DNA of 5,650 nt, taken from contig JBCCFD010000496.1 in NCBI GenBank assembly GCA_039029915.1, positions 1 to 5,650 of the forward strand. The letters run 5' to 3'. Both the position numbers and the translations under genes were made by a program. Below, piece by piece: positions 1 to 5,547 of the stretch (position 1 is the first letter of the stretch; each line of letters opens with the position of its first letter). This DNA is from QQUD01 sp039029915. Its GTDB lineage: Bacteria; Chloroflexota; Anaerolineae; Promineifilales; Promineifilaceae. The notes beneath the pieces are model-generated. The model did no database searches. It was given only the letters and a program-made list of their open reading frames with translations, and was not told the origin of the DNA.

Positions 1-253
1 AATCATATACGGAATCGCAAGTGATAAGTACATTACATCAGTACTAATTACTATTTTTCAACCTCACAAACCTTGTTTTGTTGTTTTTAATCAAACCACA
101 ACCTGTCTCATTTTCTCCTCATCCTTTGTTAACAGTTTTTATAAACTTCATCATTATCATTAAGACCATAAAAATTTCTCAAGTAAAGAGATTTTTGGAA
201 TATGCAGGATAATTTACCAATTACAAAAATCTATAAAAGGATTCAAAACAACA
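1..253. other. AT-rich leader upstream of the protease gene
   Basis: No gene can be assigned here with confidence. One forward frame is open from the left edge (position 2) to a TAA at 161-163, 53 codons. Its first part (IIYGIASDKYITSVLI) faintly recalls the membrane-protein tail of YitT-type proteins, but the rest is low-complexity and rich in T, so it may be chance or a decayed end of a gene to the left. Around 170-196 there is an imperfect A/T-rich hairpin (AAAAA, bulge, TCTC paired with GAGA, TTTTT), which could be a weak terminator for something upstream. I could not find a convincing -35/-10 pair for the protease gene. The only clear signal is a Shine-Dalgarno-like AAAAGGA at 235-241. 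Confidence 0.4.
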
Positions 254-1375
254 ATGGGTCGTTCTTTTAAACTCTTTTCGGTTCGTGGCATAGATATACG
301 ATTGCACGCCACTTTTCCTTTAATTCTGATTTGGGCGGCTTTTCAATTTGGCATTTTGGCAAATGGAGGGTGGCTCGGGGCACTGTTTGGCACAATTGTT
401 GTGTCACTTCTATTTGTGCTTGTGACGCTCCATGAACTCGGTCACAGCTTCGCGGCTTTATACTTTGGCGTACCCGTAGAAAAAATTGTGCTTCTACCTA
501 TTGGTGGGGTGGCCCAACTCAAAGAAATGCCTGACAAGCCTTATCAGGAGTTTGTTATCGCCATTGCTGGGCCGCTTGTTAATGTGGCCGTAGCAATTGT
601 TCTGTTGCTTTTTTCCCCTCTCCTTGGGTTTTCAGCGCTTAATCCCCTCGCCGTTTTAAACGGGCCAATATCTATTTCTATCGCCACGATTTCGGGCTAC
701 CTTTTCTTTTATAATATTGCATTAGCAATTTTCAACATGATTCCGGCCTTCCCAATGGATGGTGGTCGTGTTTTGCGCTCGCTACTAGCGATGTGGCTTG
801 ATTACGGCCGTTCTACCCAAATCGCTACAGGAATCGGCCGTGCTCTGGCTCTAGGTTTAGGCATTTACGGCTTCATCAATGGCAGTATCTCGCTTATGTT
901 CATCGCCTTCTTTGTCTACTCTGGCGCCACACAAGAGAATCGAATCATATCCGCCCGCGAAAAAGTCAAAAATTTCAACGTCGGGCAAGCATACATTCGT
1001 CAACCACTTGTTTTGTCACCGTATGACAATCTTCAGAGAGCAATTAACTATCAAGCAATGGGCATCCAGCGAGAATTTCCTGTTGTTTATGCAGGGCAGC
1101 TTATGGGATTCTTGAAGGAGTCTGACCTCATTCAGGCGCTCACTCAGCAACCCACTTGGACTTTGGTCAAAGATGTGATGAGCCGGAATATTGAACCGGT
1201 CTCCCCGCTCAGCCGCTTGGATGATGTTCAGGCCAGAATGCACGTCGAGCAGGTCTCAGCTCTTCCAGTTGTAGATGGTAATCAGTTCTTGGGGCTGATC
1301 ACCAATCACCGCATTTCAGAGTTATTTGGGTCTTTACGCATTACAAATGAAAAGATAATCATCCAATCTGCTTAG
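254..1375 (+). CDS. Site-2 (M50B) intramembrane zinc metalloprotease with C-terminal CBS domain pair
   Basis: This 373-residue protein belongs to the SpoIVFB/Rip3-like branch of the M50 peptidases. These cleave transmembrane segments of substrates, often anti-sigma factors or other membrane regulators, within the cytoplasmic membrane. The zinc-binding motif HELGH is at residues 60-64. The third ligand is expected to be Asp169 in the second motif, NMIPAFPMDGGR (161-172). The conserved IAGPLVN turn lies at 104-110. Hydrophobic segments surround these motifs at about 20-36, 42-60, 101-122, 140-165 and 195-225. Residues from about 245 to 360 form two CBS repeats (for example FPVVYAGQLMGFLKESDLI and SALPVVDGNQFLGLIT), which in related proteins bind adenine nucleotides and may tune activity. 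The ATG is preceded by AAAAGGA with a spacer of about 12 nt. Length and motifs are complete, so it should be active. The substrate is unknown: no anti-sigma factor or sigma factor gene is adjacent. It stands alone on this strand and converges with dnaA. Confidence 0.93.
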   Translation: MGRSFKLFSVRGIDIRLHATFPLILIWAAFQFGILANGGWLGALFGTIVVSLLFVLVTLHELGHSFAALYFGVPVEKIVLLPIGGVAQLKEMPDKPYQEFVIAIAGPLVNVAVAIVLLLFSPLLGFSALNPLAVLNGPISISIATISGYLFFYNIALAIFNMIPAFPMDGGRVLRSLLAMWLDYGRSTQIATGIGRALALGLGIYGFINGSISLMFIAFFVYSGATQENRIISAREKVKNFNVGQAYIRQPLVLSPYDNLQRAINYQAMGIQREFPVVYAGQLMGFLKESDLIQALTQQPTWTLVKDVMSRNIEPVSPLSRLDDVQARMHVEQVSALPVVDGNQFLGLITNHRISELFGSLRITNEKIIIQSA

Positions 1376-1397
1376 TATTCTACCCAACAAAGATTAC

Positions 1398-1456
1398 TGG
1401 ATAGTTAGCGACGGCAGAGCCTGAGGTTTCGTCAAATTTCTGCTCGGTTTTATCCA
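1398..1456 (+). repeat. Nested inverted repeat downstream of the protease gene
   Basis: TGGATA (1398-1403) pairs with TATCCA (1451-1456). Inside it, GCAGA (1414-1418) pairs with TCTGC (1439-1443). The element begins 22 nt after the protease stop codon. It could fold at the 3' end of the protease mRNA, but the arms are short and separated by unpaired bases, and there is no clean U tract, so it is at best a weak 3' structure and may be chance. Confidence 0.2.
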
Positions 1457-1550
1457 TCAAATAACGATTAATGAAACGCTAGTGGATTTACACAAAAGTA
1501 GCGGTGTAGATGATACAGTTTTAGTAGCTCAAATGATATATCAACGGTAA
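1425..1550 (+). pseudogene. Possible gene remnant in the convergent gap
   Basis: A frame without a usable early start codon reads 41 sense codons to a TAA at 1548-1550. The translation has a balanced, protein-like composition (for example NETLVDLHKSSGVDDTVLVAQ). The same frame also looks protein-like just upstream of an in-frame TGA at 1422-1424 (DYWIVSDGRA) and again after the TAA. This pattern would suit a decayed gene or a lost extension downstream of the protease gene, in a different reading frame from it. I do not recognise the product. Open frames of this length occur by chance, so this is a weak call. Confidence 0.18.
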
Positions 1551-1642
1551 GAAAAAGAATATTTTTACTGTAAAGGAATAGACAAGATTTAACCGCAGTA
1601 TGACGTATATTAATAGCAACACATTATTGAATTCCTTTATTA

Positions 1643-1675
1643 CTTCTCCTCTTCTCTTCTTCTTTCTTCTCTTCT
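1643..1675. repeat. 33-nt homopyrimidine tract with internal mirror repeat
   Basis: Every base on the + strand from 1643 to 1675 is C or T, in a TTC/TCT-rich pattern. Within it CTTCTCTTCTT (1651-1661) is mirrored by TTCTTCTCTTC (1664-1674) around a 2-nt centre. Homopurine-homopyrimidine mirror repeats of this kind can form intramolecular triplex (H-DNA) under negative supercoiling. It lies 4 nt from the terminator hairpin, where the dnaA and protease transcripts converge. On the minus strand it would be a purine-only stretch just past the end of the dnaA transcript. Confidence 0.8.
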
Positions 1676-1679
1676 AAAT

Positions 1680-1708
1680 GCAAAAGCCCCCAAATTGGGG
1701 GCTTTTGC
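1680..1708. terminator. Bidirectional intrinsic terminator hairpin between protease and dnaA
   Basis: A perfect odd-centred inverted repeat has 14-bp arms: GCAAAAGCCCCCAA at 1680-1693 and its complement at 1695-1708, around A1694. The core is five G:C pairs plus a further C:G, followed by four T on either strand, so each direction ends in GC-rich stem then T run. It begins 45 nt past the dnaA stop codon on the minus strand and about 305 nt past the protease stop codon on the plus strand. It is therefore most naturally the dnaA terminator and could also stop read-through from the protease gene. Confidence 0.85.
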
Positions 1709-1752
1709 CATTAATGTTCTTTTCCAGATGAAAACCATCTGAATTTTTTTAG

Positions 1753-3132
1753 TTATGCTGGGGAACCGGCCGTTTCATAGAGTGATGACTTAATCGTCAA
1801 AGAATCTCGGCGAACCTCAGGATCCGTATCTAACATCCCTGATATTTTCTCATACCCATATAAAATCGTTGTATGATCTCGATTGCCCAACTTTTCGCCA
1901 ATTTCAGGAAGCGATGCATCTGTCTCTGTGCGGCAAAGATACATGGCCATTTGTCGTGGGTAGGCAAATTTACGCTTACGGCTGCTGCCAGAAATGTCAG
2001 GTTCACCAATATTAAAATGGCGGCAAACAGCCATTATAACTTGAGGCACATCTAACTTCCTTCGCTCATGAAGTAGATCACCCAGCGCCATGTTGACGAG
2101 CGTTTCATTTACTTGCCCCCCGTTCAACTGAGCATAAGCGGCAACCTTATTAAACGCCCCTTCTAATTCCCGAATATTGTTACGAACGCTCGATGCAATC
2201 TTATCAAGCACAAAATCAGGTACTGATACATGTTTCTCTTCAGCTTTTGATTGAAGAATCGCTTTACGCATTTCAACGTCTGGCTGTTGAATATCAGCCA
2301 TCAGTCCCCATTCAAAACGGGACTGCAGCCGCTCTTCCAACGTAACCATTGCTTTTGGCGGACGGTCACTGGAAATAACCACCTGCTTACCCTGACTGTG
2401 GAGTTCATTAAAGGTATGGAAAAGCTCTTCTTGCGTGCTCTCTTTGCCAGCAATGAATTGAATATCATCAATTAGCAAAACATCAGGTGTTCGGTACCGT
2501 TCACGGAACTCAGCCATCTGCTTGGTTCGAATTGATTGAATCAAATCATTTGTAAAGGTTTCTGATGAGATGTACGTCACTGTGCATCCGTTTTGTTTAC
2601 ATTTTAGGCCTATCGCATTCAGCAAGTGTGTCTTCCCTAAACCCACCCCGCCGTAAATAAAAAGGGGATTATAGGTACGGCCCGGATTCTCAGCTACTGA
2701 CAGTGCAGCTGCATGAGCCAATCGATTACTTGGCCCAACCACAAAGTTTGAAAAAGAAAACTTGTCACTAATAGCGGCTGACCCGTTTGCAGCCCCTTTG
2801 TTTAAGGGGGCATTTTGAACAATCTGATTTTCCTTCTTCCTCGATATGCCGCTCTTTTCAACGATGACAGGTTCAGCAATGATTTCATCAGACCAAACCA
2901 CAAAACGCAGCTCTGCGGGTTCTCCAGAAATCGCAGATAATGTGCGTAAAATGGTGTCTCGCAAACGATTTTCCAACCAATCCTTTGCGTAATCATTTCG
3001 AACGCCAATAACAAAAACATCATCATCACATGACAACAAGGTTGCATCGCGCAACCATGTATTAAATGTTGCTTTGGTCATTTGCAATTCGAGCTCACCC
3101 AGCGTCGCTTTCCAAGCTGATTCTGGTGTCAT
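1753..3132 (-). CDS. dnaA: Chromosomal replication initiator protein DnaA
   Basis: DnaA binds oriC, oligomerises with ATP, melts the origin and recruits the replicative helicase. The 459-residue protein has all four domains. Domain I (about 1-80) starts MTPESAWKATLGEL. A variable linker follows (about 80-122). Domain III (AAA+) runs from about 123, with Walker A GGVGLGKTH at 161-169, Walker B LLIDDIQF at 219-226, sensor 1 ISSDRPP at 253-259, box VII RLQSRFEWG at 268-276 with the expected arginine finger Arg272, and sensor 2 NIRELEG with Arg321. Domain IV carries the DNA-binding signature GNRDHTT at 416-422, close to the usual GGRDHTT/S. The ATG at 3130-3132 is chosen because GGAG lies 8 nt upstream. 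The frame extends 11 codons further to a TTG at 3165, which lacks such a site and adds residues not typical of the family. dnaN does not adjoin it. A promoter is visible about 255 nt upstream, and a strong terminator follows. Confidence 0.97.
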   Translation of the reverse strand: MTPESAWKATLGELELQMTKATFNTWLRDATLLSCDDDVFVIGVRNDYAKDWLENRLRDTILRTLSAISGEPAELRFVVWSDEIIAEPVIVEKSGISRKKENQIVQNAPLNKGAANGSAAISDKFSFSNFVVGPSNRLAHAAALSVAENPGRTYNPLFIYGGVGLGKTHLLNAIGLKCKQNGCTVTYISSETFTNDLIQSIRTKQMAEFRERYRTPDVLLIDDIQFIAGKESTQEELFHTFNELHSQGKQVVISSDRPPKAMVTLEERLQSRFEWGLMADIQQPDVEMRKAILQSKAEEKHVSVPDFVLDKIASSVRNNIRELEGAFNKVAAYAQLNGGQVNETLVNMALGDLLHERRKLDVPQVIMAVCRHFNIGEPDISGSSRKRKFAYPRQMAMYLCRTETDASLPEIGEKLGNRDHTTILYGYEKISGMLDTDPEVRRDSLTIKSSLYETAGSPA

Positions 3133-3140
3133 TGGCACAG

Positions 3141-3144
3141 CTCC
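3141..3144 (-). promoter_or_regulatory. Shine-Dalgarno site deciding the dnaA start
   Basis: On the minus strand GGAG precedes the ATG at 3132-3130 with an 8-nt spacer, an ideal arrangement. This favours the ATG over the upstream in-frame TTG at 3165-3163, which itself lies inside a predicted hairpin. Confidence 0.75.
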
Positions 3145-3155
3145 AATACAAATTA

Positions 3156-3178
3156 TTGATGCCAATTGGCAGCATCAA
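3156..3178 (-). repeat. Hairpin in the dnaA leader with nested palindrome
   Basis: TTGATGC (3156-3162) and GCATCAA (3172-3178) are perfect 7-bp arms around 9 nt. Overlapping them is the 10-bp perfect palindrome GCCAATTGGC at 3161-3170. The element lies 11 nt upstream of the dnaA GGAG. It could act as an RNA hairpin in the leader or as a protein-binding operator at the DNA level; the sequence does not decide between them. Confidence 0.55.
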
Positions 3179-3182
3179 AAGA

Positions 3183-3198
3183 GCAAGTAAAAACTTGC
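3183..3198 (-). repeat. Second dnaA leader hairpin
   Basis: GCAAGT and ACTTGC are perfect 6-bp arms around four T on the minus strand, followed directly by TCTTTT. This resembles a small attenuator-like hairpin with a short U-rich tail inside the dnaA leader, 4 nt from the next hairpin. The stem is short, so any termination would be weak. Confidence 0.45.
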
Positions 3199-3221
3199 AT
3201 TTATGAAATTAAATTTTCCTC

Positions 3222-3355
3222 ATAGTTCAGATGGGACTGTTCGTAAATAACGAAGCGTAGTTATCCCTCTACCCGATTCTCTGGCCTGAAACTGCCCACA
3301 TTTTTCCCTCTACGTTACCGTATCGACTCACTCCCGACTGCAAGGATAGTTCAGA
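3222..3355. repeat. Two interleaved short direct repeats upstream of dnaA
   Basis: ATAGTTCAGA occurs at 3222-3231 and 3346-3355; shorter relatives (GTTCAG) recur at 3494-3499 and 3527-3532. TTATCCCTCTAC at 3261-3272 and TTTTCCCTCTAC at 3302-3313 differ at one base and lie 41 bp apart, close to four helical turns. All sit in the transcribed leader, or just before it, and could be protein-binding sites. They do not match the standard DnaA box beyond the first six bases of the 3261 copy. Confidence 0.45.
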
Positions 3356-3386
3356 AAAATGTTTTGTAATTGGCCTTGGGATTTAG

Positions 3387-3415
3387 ATTCTAGCAGAAGG
3401 ATTAGGGATTCGCAA
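3387..3415 (-). promoter_or_regulatory. Predicted sigma70-type promoter of dnaA
   Basis: On the minus strand TTGCGA (3415-3410, 4 of 6 match to TTGACA) is followed after exactly 17 nt by TAGAAT (3392-3387, 5 of 6 match to TATAAT). Transcription would start near 3380 and give a leader of about 250 nt before the dnaA ATG. It is the best promoter-like pair I found in this gap. Confidence 0.55.
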
Positions 3416-3417
3416 TG

Positions 3418-3496
3418 AAAAAATACGTTTTTTTCCCTTAAAATCTTTAAAGATTTCTGCACCCGCTAACCTTAAAAAAAAGTTTTTTTTAAGGTT
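3418..3496. repeat. Cluster of three AT-rich inverted repeats
   Basis: Three palindromes lie side by side in 79 bp. The first is AAAAAA-TACG-TTTTTT at 3418-3433. The second is the perfect 16-bp AAATCTTTAAAGATTT at 3441-3456. The third is a 29-bp odd palindrome at 3468-3496 with 14-bp arms (AACCTT plus eight A, then G3482, then the exact complement). They start 3 bp upstream of the dnaA -35 element. Such sequence melts or extrudes cruciforms easily and could be an unwinding element, a regulatory platform or, for the third, a weak bidirectional terminator for the DUF1992 transcript. Confidence 0.75.
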
Positions 3497-3687
3497 CAGA
3501 GCTTGACAGGTTTTAAGCACCTAAATGTTCAGGCTAATAAAGCATGACCCCCAAATATAGGGAAAACTCATAAAAAATAACCCATATTGAGCAAATATGT
3601 GCATTTTATTTTGGGAAGAAAATTGGAGATTTGGCCTTTTTTTATGGCATCAGTTTGGCATTAGGAAAAATGCGTTTCAAAATAGAG

Positions 3688-4254
3688 CTAATCTAAAGCT
3701 CTCAACCATCTAACTGCCCCAATTTTTTTAAATTCGCGATTTAAATCCAATTTTATGATTTCCAAATTGTTAATTGGGCGCTTTAAGTTGTAGTCATTGA
3801 TCAACTCATTGAGCTCAGATATTGTCTTTTCCCATTGTAAGCAGGCATCATCCCAGCTAATTATCAATGAGTCACGGTGGGTTTGATCTTTTAAGATGCG
3901 ATATTCTCGTTCGTGGCGTGACCACGCTTTTTTAATCCGACTTCTTAATGCTTCAATGTTGTCAATAATCATTTTCCGACTGCCAATCCAAGCTGGCGTC
4001 ATCTTGTTATCTTTAAGAAGGCCATGAGCAAGCTCTTTATCCTTAGAAAAAGGGTTCTTGTTAAGGTTAAGCGGTTTTCCTTTCCCCTTAAGTTCCTCGA
4101 AGAACCCTTTTTCTTTGCCTTCTTGAATTTTATCCTCGATAAGATTGTCCCAATCAAATCGCATTCTAAACTGATGTTCAATGCGCTCATTGAGCTCTTT
4201 TTCTTTCTCTTCGGAAATGTTTTTTTTCTCGTCGTCAGTTAACTCATCACTCAT
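3688..4254 (-). CDS. DUF1992 (DnaJ homologue subfamily C member 28 conserved domain) protein
   Basis: This 188-residue, highly charged, probably cytoplasmic protein matches the DUF1992/DJC28 family, whose molecular role is poorly known. The N-terminal 30 residues are rich in Glu, Asp and Lys. The core runs from about 38 to 105: IEDKIQEGKEKGFFEELKGK, then GKPLNLNKNPF, then a segment with LLKDNKMTPAWI, the typical family pattern. A helical, charged middle (100-150) leads to a conserved tail around INDYNLKRPI (152-161), so this is the longer form of the family. Despite the family name there is no J domain and no HPD motif. The start ATG at 4254 has AGG only 2-3 nt upstream, too close for a normal ribosome site, but a perfect TATAAT lies 8 nt before it, suggesting a leaderless transcript. 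The gene is visibly more AT-rich than its neighbours and lacks the ACGGCCGT motif they carry. Confidence 0.85.
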   Translation of the reverse strand: MSDELTDDEKKNISEEKEKELNERIEHQFRMRFDWDNLIEDKIQEGKEKGFFEELKGKGKPLNLNKNPFSKDKELAHGLLKDNKMTPAWIGSRKMIIDNIEALRSRIKKAWSRHEREYRILKDQTHRDSLIISWDDACLQWEKTISELNELINDYNLKRPINNLEIIKLDLNREFKKIGAVRWLRALD

Positions 4255-4262
4255 ATCCTGTC

Positions 4263-4268
4263 ATTATA
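4263..4268 (-). promoter_or_regulatory. TATAAT -10 element just before the DUF1992 start
   Basis: A perfect TATAAT on the minus strand ends 8 nt before the ATG, which would place the transcription start within one to three bases of the start codon. The -35 position at 17 nt holds TGAGGC, a poor match. The surrounding sequence is very AT-rich, so a chance match cannot be excluded. Confidence 0.35.
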
Positions 4269-4301
4269 TTTTATTTTTGAAAAGTGCCTCATAATATTTA
4301 T

Positions 4302-4325
4302 AAAAAACACATCTAATTTTGTGTT
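4302..4325 (-). terminator. Weak intrinsic terminator after the ABC permease gene
   Basis: On the minus strand AACACA (4325-4320, overlapping the TAA stop codon) pairs with TGTGTT (4311-4306) around an 8-nt loop, and the T run continues through 4302. The position directly after the permease stop codon and the T tract support a terminator, but the stem has only two G:C pairs, so read-through into the DUF1992 gene is possible. Confidence 0.45.
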
Positions 4326-5538
4326 ATTCATATTGAAAACGGCTAATACCAATGAGAAGGAACACGGCCGTAAATATCAGCAACATTCCTACCTCAGGCA
4401 ATACGGCCGTTAGGCCCAGGCCACGCGTAATCACGTCGTGAAATCCATCCATCGCCCATGAAATGGGTGAAAATCGACCAACCACCTGCATCCAGCTTGG
4501 CACAATATCAAGCGGCCACCAAGCGCCCCCCAAGGCAGCAATCGACAGGACTATAAGCGTGCTCATGCCATTGATTTGAGCTGCAGTACGTACCAAAGCA
4601 GCCATAAACATGCCTAAGCTCGTTATCGCCAGCGCAAATGCCAGACTCACAAGAGCCAGAGCGAAAGGTGAGTTCCCCCAAGCGACGCCAAAGAATAAGT
4701 CGCCCGCAATAATCAAAATGGCCATCTGAACAAGACCAGTGAGCAAAATACCGAGCATAAAGCCGAGGATGATGCTCCCTTTACGGATGGGCATTACAAC
4801 TAAACGACGCAGAGTGCCTTCTTCCCGCTCCTGAACCATTGCCGCAGCACCACCAATCATGCCAAAGGTAGCAAACATGGCCATCATGCCGGGTGACGAT
4901 TGGTTGATTCCCGTCGGAATACTGCTGTCTACAATAATCTCATCTTCATTCACCTGCAGAGCGGTTGGCGGTATTTCCCACTTTTCTTGAGCCAGCCCAA
5001 CGGCCGTTTCAAAATATTCCGCTTCATTTGGAATTTCAATGGTTTCATTAGCCACAGTTATCGAAACATTGGCAACCGCTACAAACCCATATAGTTGGCT
5101 CATTCCACCAATTACAACCTGCTCGATAGGTTGAACCACGGCCGCATCCTCAGGGTTTGAATAAAAATCAATCACGGGCTCAGTTTCACTCAGCAAATCA
5201 GATGAAAAATTAGCCGGAATGCGAACTGCGGCGCGGTGCTCTTCCGATTCAACAAGCGATACGGCCGTATCCAAATCCATCAGGACAACCTCAATCGCTG
5301 GATCATTGTCAAGAATCTCAGCCAAAGTATCCCCAAATACACCTTCATCTTCATTAACAACAGGCAGTGTCCATTCAACAGTTGTGCTTGACGAACCACT
5401 TCCGCCTTGACCACCGATGGCTTGACCAATCAAAAAGGTAAACAAGAGGGGCATGAGCAATTGAAAAATAAGGACAGCTGGTGAGCTATACGTTCTTTTT
5501 AAGTAATTAGCGGCGATATGAATAATTGTTTGGAACAT
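4324..5538 (-). CDS. ABC-2 type transporter permease subunit (exporter)
   Basis: This 404-residue membrane protein has the layout of the ABC-2 permease family that includes NatB-, YhaP- and YbhR-like proteins, which form the channel of ATP-driven exporters of drugs, ions or lipids. An N-terminal helix (about 18-40) is followed by a large external domain (about 41-212). The rest is a membrane region with helices at about 214-235, 256-283, 289-314, 322-342 and 377-398. The cytoplasmic coupling motif EREEGTLRRL lies at 237-246, and the conserved FSPISWAMDGF is at 356-366. The substrate cannot be inferred. The ATG at 5538 is chosen because AAAGGA lies 9 nt upstream; the frame extends three codons to a TTG at 5547, which directly abuts that site. 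It starts 34 nt after the end of a second permease-like gene, so the two probably form one operon and a heterodimeric channel. Five ACGGCCGT-type palindromes fall in it, all encoding Thr/Ala-Ala-Val. Confidence 0.9.
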   Translation of the reverse strand: MFQTIIHIAANYLKRTYSSPAVLIFQLLMPLLFTFLIGQAIGGQGGSGSSSTTVEWTLPVVNEDEGVFGDTLAEILDNDPAIEVVLMDLDTAVSLVESEEHRAAVRIPANFSSDLLSETEPVIDFYSNPEDAAVVQPIEQVVIGGMSQLYGFVAVANVSITVANETIEIPNEAEYFETAVGLAQEKWEIPPTALQVNEDEIIVDSSIPTGINQSSPGMMAMFATFGMIGGAAAMVQEREEGTLRRLVVMPIRKGSIILGFMLGILLTGLVQMAILIIAGDLFFGVAWGNSPFALALVSLAFALAITSLGMFMAALVRTAAQINGMSTLIVLSIAALGGAWWPLDIVPSWMQVVGRFSPISWAMDGFHDVITRGLGLTAVLPEVGMLLIFTAVFLLIGISRFQYE

Positions 5539-5547
5539 GATAATCAA

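Larger units (their letters stand above)
3153..3200 (-). other. Possible 15-codon upstream ORF in the dnaA leader
   Basis: An ATG at 3200-3198 opens a frame of 15 codons ending in TAA at 3155-3153, eight nt before the dnaA GGAG. The peptide would read MQVFTCSFDAANWHQ. It spans both leader hairpins, so its translation would change their folding. The nearest GA-rich site (GAGGA) is about 16 nt from the ATG, too far for efficient initiation, so it may not be translated. Confidence 0.15.
3133..3687. other. 555-nt AT-rich gap upstream of dnaA; oriC candidate
   Basis: No convincing protein gene lies here. From the dnaA side it holds the ribosome site, two hairpins and a 15-codon upstream reading frame (3153-3200). 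Beyond these come two near-identical 12-mers (TTWTCCCTCTAC), two copies of ATAGTTCAGA, a good dnaA promoter, three AT-rich inverted repeats at 3418-3496, and a plain AT-rich stretch to the end of the DUF1992 gene. Position next to dnaA, high AT content and palindromes are what one expects of a bacterial origin. Against this, I found no exact or one-mismatch TTATCCACA box on either strand, although the DnaA domain IV signature is nearly canonical. Origin status is an inference only. Confidence 0.35.
804..5268. repeat. Dispersed palindromic octamer ACGGCCGT
   Basis: Exact copies start at 804, 4364, 4403, 5000 and 5261. One-mismatch copies that keep the CGGCCG core lie at 834-841, 1766-1773 and 5138-5145. 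At this base composition about 0.05 exact copies and about 0.6 CGGCCG cores would be expected in the window by chance (rough estimate assuming independent bases and about 43% GC). All eight are inside the protease, dnaA and permease genes; none is in the gaps or the DUF1992 gene. Reading frame differs between genes: TAC-GGC-CGT (Tyr-Gly-Arg) in the protease, ACG-GCC-GT (Thr-Ala-Val) in the permease. Confidence 0.8.

Noticed and set aside
91..111. Minus-strand mini-ORF with a good GAGGAG ribosome-like site
   Set aside because: The frame has only six sense codons (MRQVVV) before TGA, and no larger minus-strand frame follows within the window. The site may be coincidental.
879..1243. Overlapping alternative frames inside the protease gene on both strands
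   Set aside because: They lie within the last helices and CBS region of a well-supported gene, and their translations show no recognisable domain.
1450..1458. TTATCCATC as a DnaA box downstream of the protease gene
   Set aside because: It matches TTATCCACA at only 7 of 9 positions and stands alone, with no cluster of similar sites.
3130..3165. Extending dnaA upstream to the TTG at 3165
   Set aside because: The extra 11 residues do not resemble the DnaA N-terminus, the TTG has no ribosome site and lies in a hairpin, while the ATG at 3132 has GGAG at 8 nt.
3503..3508. Exact TTGACA on the + strand, as a possible promoter
   Set aside because: No acceptable -10 lies 16-18 nt downstream (TGTTCA at 17), and there is no + strand gene for it to serve.
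4024..4242. Plus-strand open frame of 72 codons opposite the DUF1992 gene
   Set aside because: It is antisense to a gene with clear family motifs, and its Phe/Leu-rich translation is what the reverse of Lys/Glu-rich codons gives.
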